From contig SKSA01000145.1 of the NCBI GenBank assembly GCA_007118195.1, positions 1 to 14,648 of the forward strand: 14,648 bases of DNA, in the 5' to 3' direction. Source of the DNA: Anaerobacillus sp. (GTDB lineage Bacteria > Bacillota > Bacilli > Bacillales > Anaerobacillaceae). The position numbers were made by a program, and so were the translations under genes. Of the stretch, positions 14,255-14,648 are shown piece after piece. Positions within the stretch are counted from its first letter, which is position 1, and every line of letters starts with the position of its first letter. The notes below the pieces were generated by a model that saw only the letters and a program-made list of their open reading frames with translations, did no database searches and was not told the DNA's origin.

Positions 14255-14580
14255 TTGGTTGGTTTGTTGGAAAGGGAAGACCTGACTTTTACATTTTTAA
14301 TGGTGATGAATAAACCGTCCTGGGGGTTTTGTATAAAAAAGGCGATTGCCTCTCTTGAGCAAGCCTCTAAAGTCGGAAAGAAGTGCTCCTGCGGTTACTC
14401 GTCGCAAAGCTGCACGATGAATTTACTAGGAAGTGTCCCATGATGTGACCCGCGGTCAGCAGCTTTACAGCGCAGCGAAAGAGATCGCTCGCCTTTTCCA
14501 TATTAGATGGTGGCGGAAGATATACCGCCATGAGGGTTTTGTATGTAAAAAAGGAGGGCGATTTCCCCTCCTTTTTTACC
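14255..14580 (+). repeat. Structured intergenic repeat, right copy
   Basis: This fills most of the 458-base gap between the small unknown gene and the partial gene at the right edge. It carries the same ordered blocks as the left copy: TTGGTT (14255), GACTTTTACATTTT (14284-14297), GTTTTGTAT (14326-14334), GCCTCTAAA (14363-14371), TTTACAGCG (14464-14472) and CATATTAG (14499-14506). AAAAGGCGA (14337-14345) pairs with TCGCCTTTT (14489-14497). Its middle, absent from the left copy, is GC-richer than the surroundings. After CATATTAG a second short module follows, with a TGGCGG/CCGCCA hairpin, another GTTTTGTAT (14536-14544) and a terminator-like hairpin. I see no gene in it. Confidence 0.7.
14547..14577. 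terminator. Bidirectional terminator hairpin at the end of the right repeat
   Basis: AAAAAAGGAGG and CCTCCTTTTTT form an 11-base-pair stem around GCGATTTCC, with T runs in both directions. It lies 34 bases past the end of the partial minus-strand gene and probably ends its transcript. Confidence 0.85.
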
Positions 14581-14610
14581 TTACATGTGAACAGCGTATT
14601 TCATTTAAAC

Positions 14611-14648
14611 TTATAAATATTCATCAAAGTACTTTTCTAGCTTTTGAA
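14611..14648 (-). CDS. C-terminal end of a minus-strand gene cut by the window edge
   Basis: The frame entering from the right edge reads QKLEKYFDEYL and a TAA stop (14611-14613). A charged amphipathic C-terminus and the terminator 34 bases downstream make a real gene end likely. Eleven codons are too few to name the protein. Confidence 0.45.
   Translation of the reverse strand, partial: QKLEKYFDEYL

Noticed and set aside
14234..14443. Plus-strand open frame of 69 residues, cysteine-rich near its end
   Set aside because: It begins inside the minus-strand promoter of the unknown gene, runs through the repeat element, has no ribosome site, and its sequence follows the repeat blocks. I regard it as chance coding in a repeat.
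14322..14567. Group II intron, integron attC site or CRISPR array as explanation of the right-edge repeat
   Set aside because: There is no domain V-like hairpin or reverse transcriptase. The attC ends (GTTRRRY/RYYYAAC) are missing. The repeats are imperfect, of unequal length and without regular unique spacers.

Overview
The window looks like a chromosomal segment of a low-GC Gram-positive bacterium of the family Bacillaceae. The signs are strong GGAGG ribosome sites, mainly AT-rich intergenic DNA, sigma-A type promoters with extended -10 boxes, and gene content and order close to the artPQR-yqjA-yqjB-yqjC-yqjE region that I recall from Bacillus subtilis. The exported binding proteins are rich in acidic residues, which would suit an alkaliphile or mild halophile, but that is only inference. 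Nearly all genes lie on the minus strand.

Layout from left to right. (1) 1-173: one copy of a structured repeat. (2) 230-2919: the yqj group: an M20 peptidase T-like protein, a methylmalonyl-CoA epimerase with an extra N-terminal segment, a 30-residue Prli42 stressosome membrane anchor on the plus strand, and a YkuD-type L,D-transpeptidase. (3) 2978-3934: a YqjA-type membrane protein (putative aromatic acid exporter family). (4) 4085-6305: a polar amino acid (probably arginine) ABC importer, artP-artQ-artR in transcription order, with a good promoter and a plausible arginine-repressor box. (5) 6537-9826: a TAXI-type TRAP importer, consisting of a lipoprotein binding protein and a fused permease separated by a hairpin-rich 270-base gap. 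(6) 10006-13386: a dctS-dctR-dctB-like operon in which all three genes overlap: a CitA/DcuS-type sensor kinase, a CitB-type response regulator and a membrane-anchored DctP-family binding protein. (7) 13620-13691: a lone tRNA-Arg with anticodon UCG and its own promoter and terminator. (8) 13793-14152: a small helical protein of unknown function. (9) 14255-14580: a second, longer copy of the structured repeat, in inverted orientation to the first. (10) From 14611: the last codons of a further minus-strand gene.

How the genes may work together. The DctB-like protein has no TRAP membrane partners of its own. In B. subtilis such a protein acts as an extracellular helper of the DctS kinase. Here the three-gene sensing operon lies directly upstream of a TAXI-TRAP transporter, whose promoter has a weak -35 box and a 13-base palindrome centred about 47 bases before the expected start. 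My working hypothesis is that the sensing operon controls the TAXI-TRAP importer.

The least expected feature is the repeat at the two window ends. The copies share several conserved blocks in the same order. They also have terminal arms that differ in sequence between copies but stay self-complementary within each copy, as expected of a maintained hairpin element.
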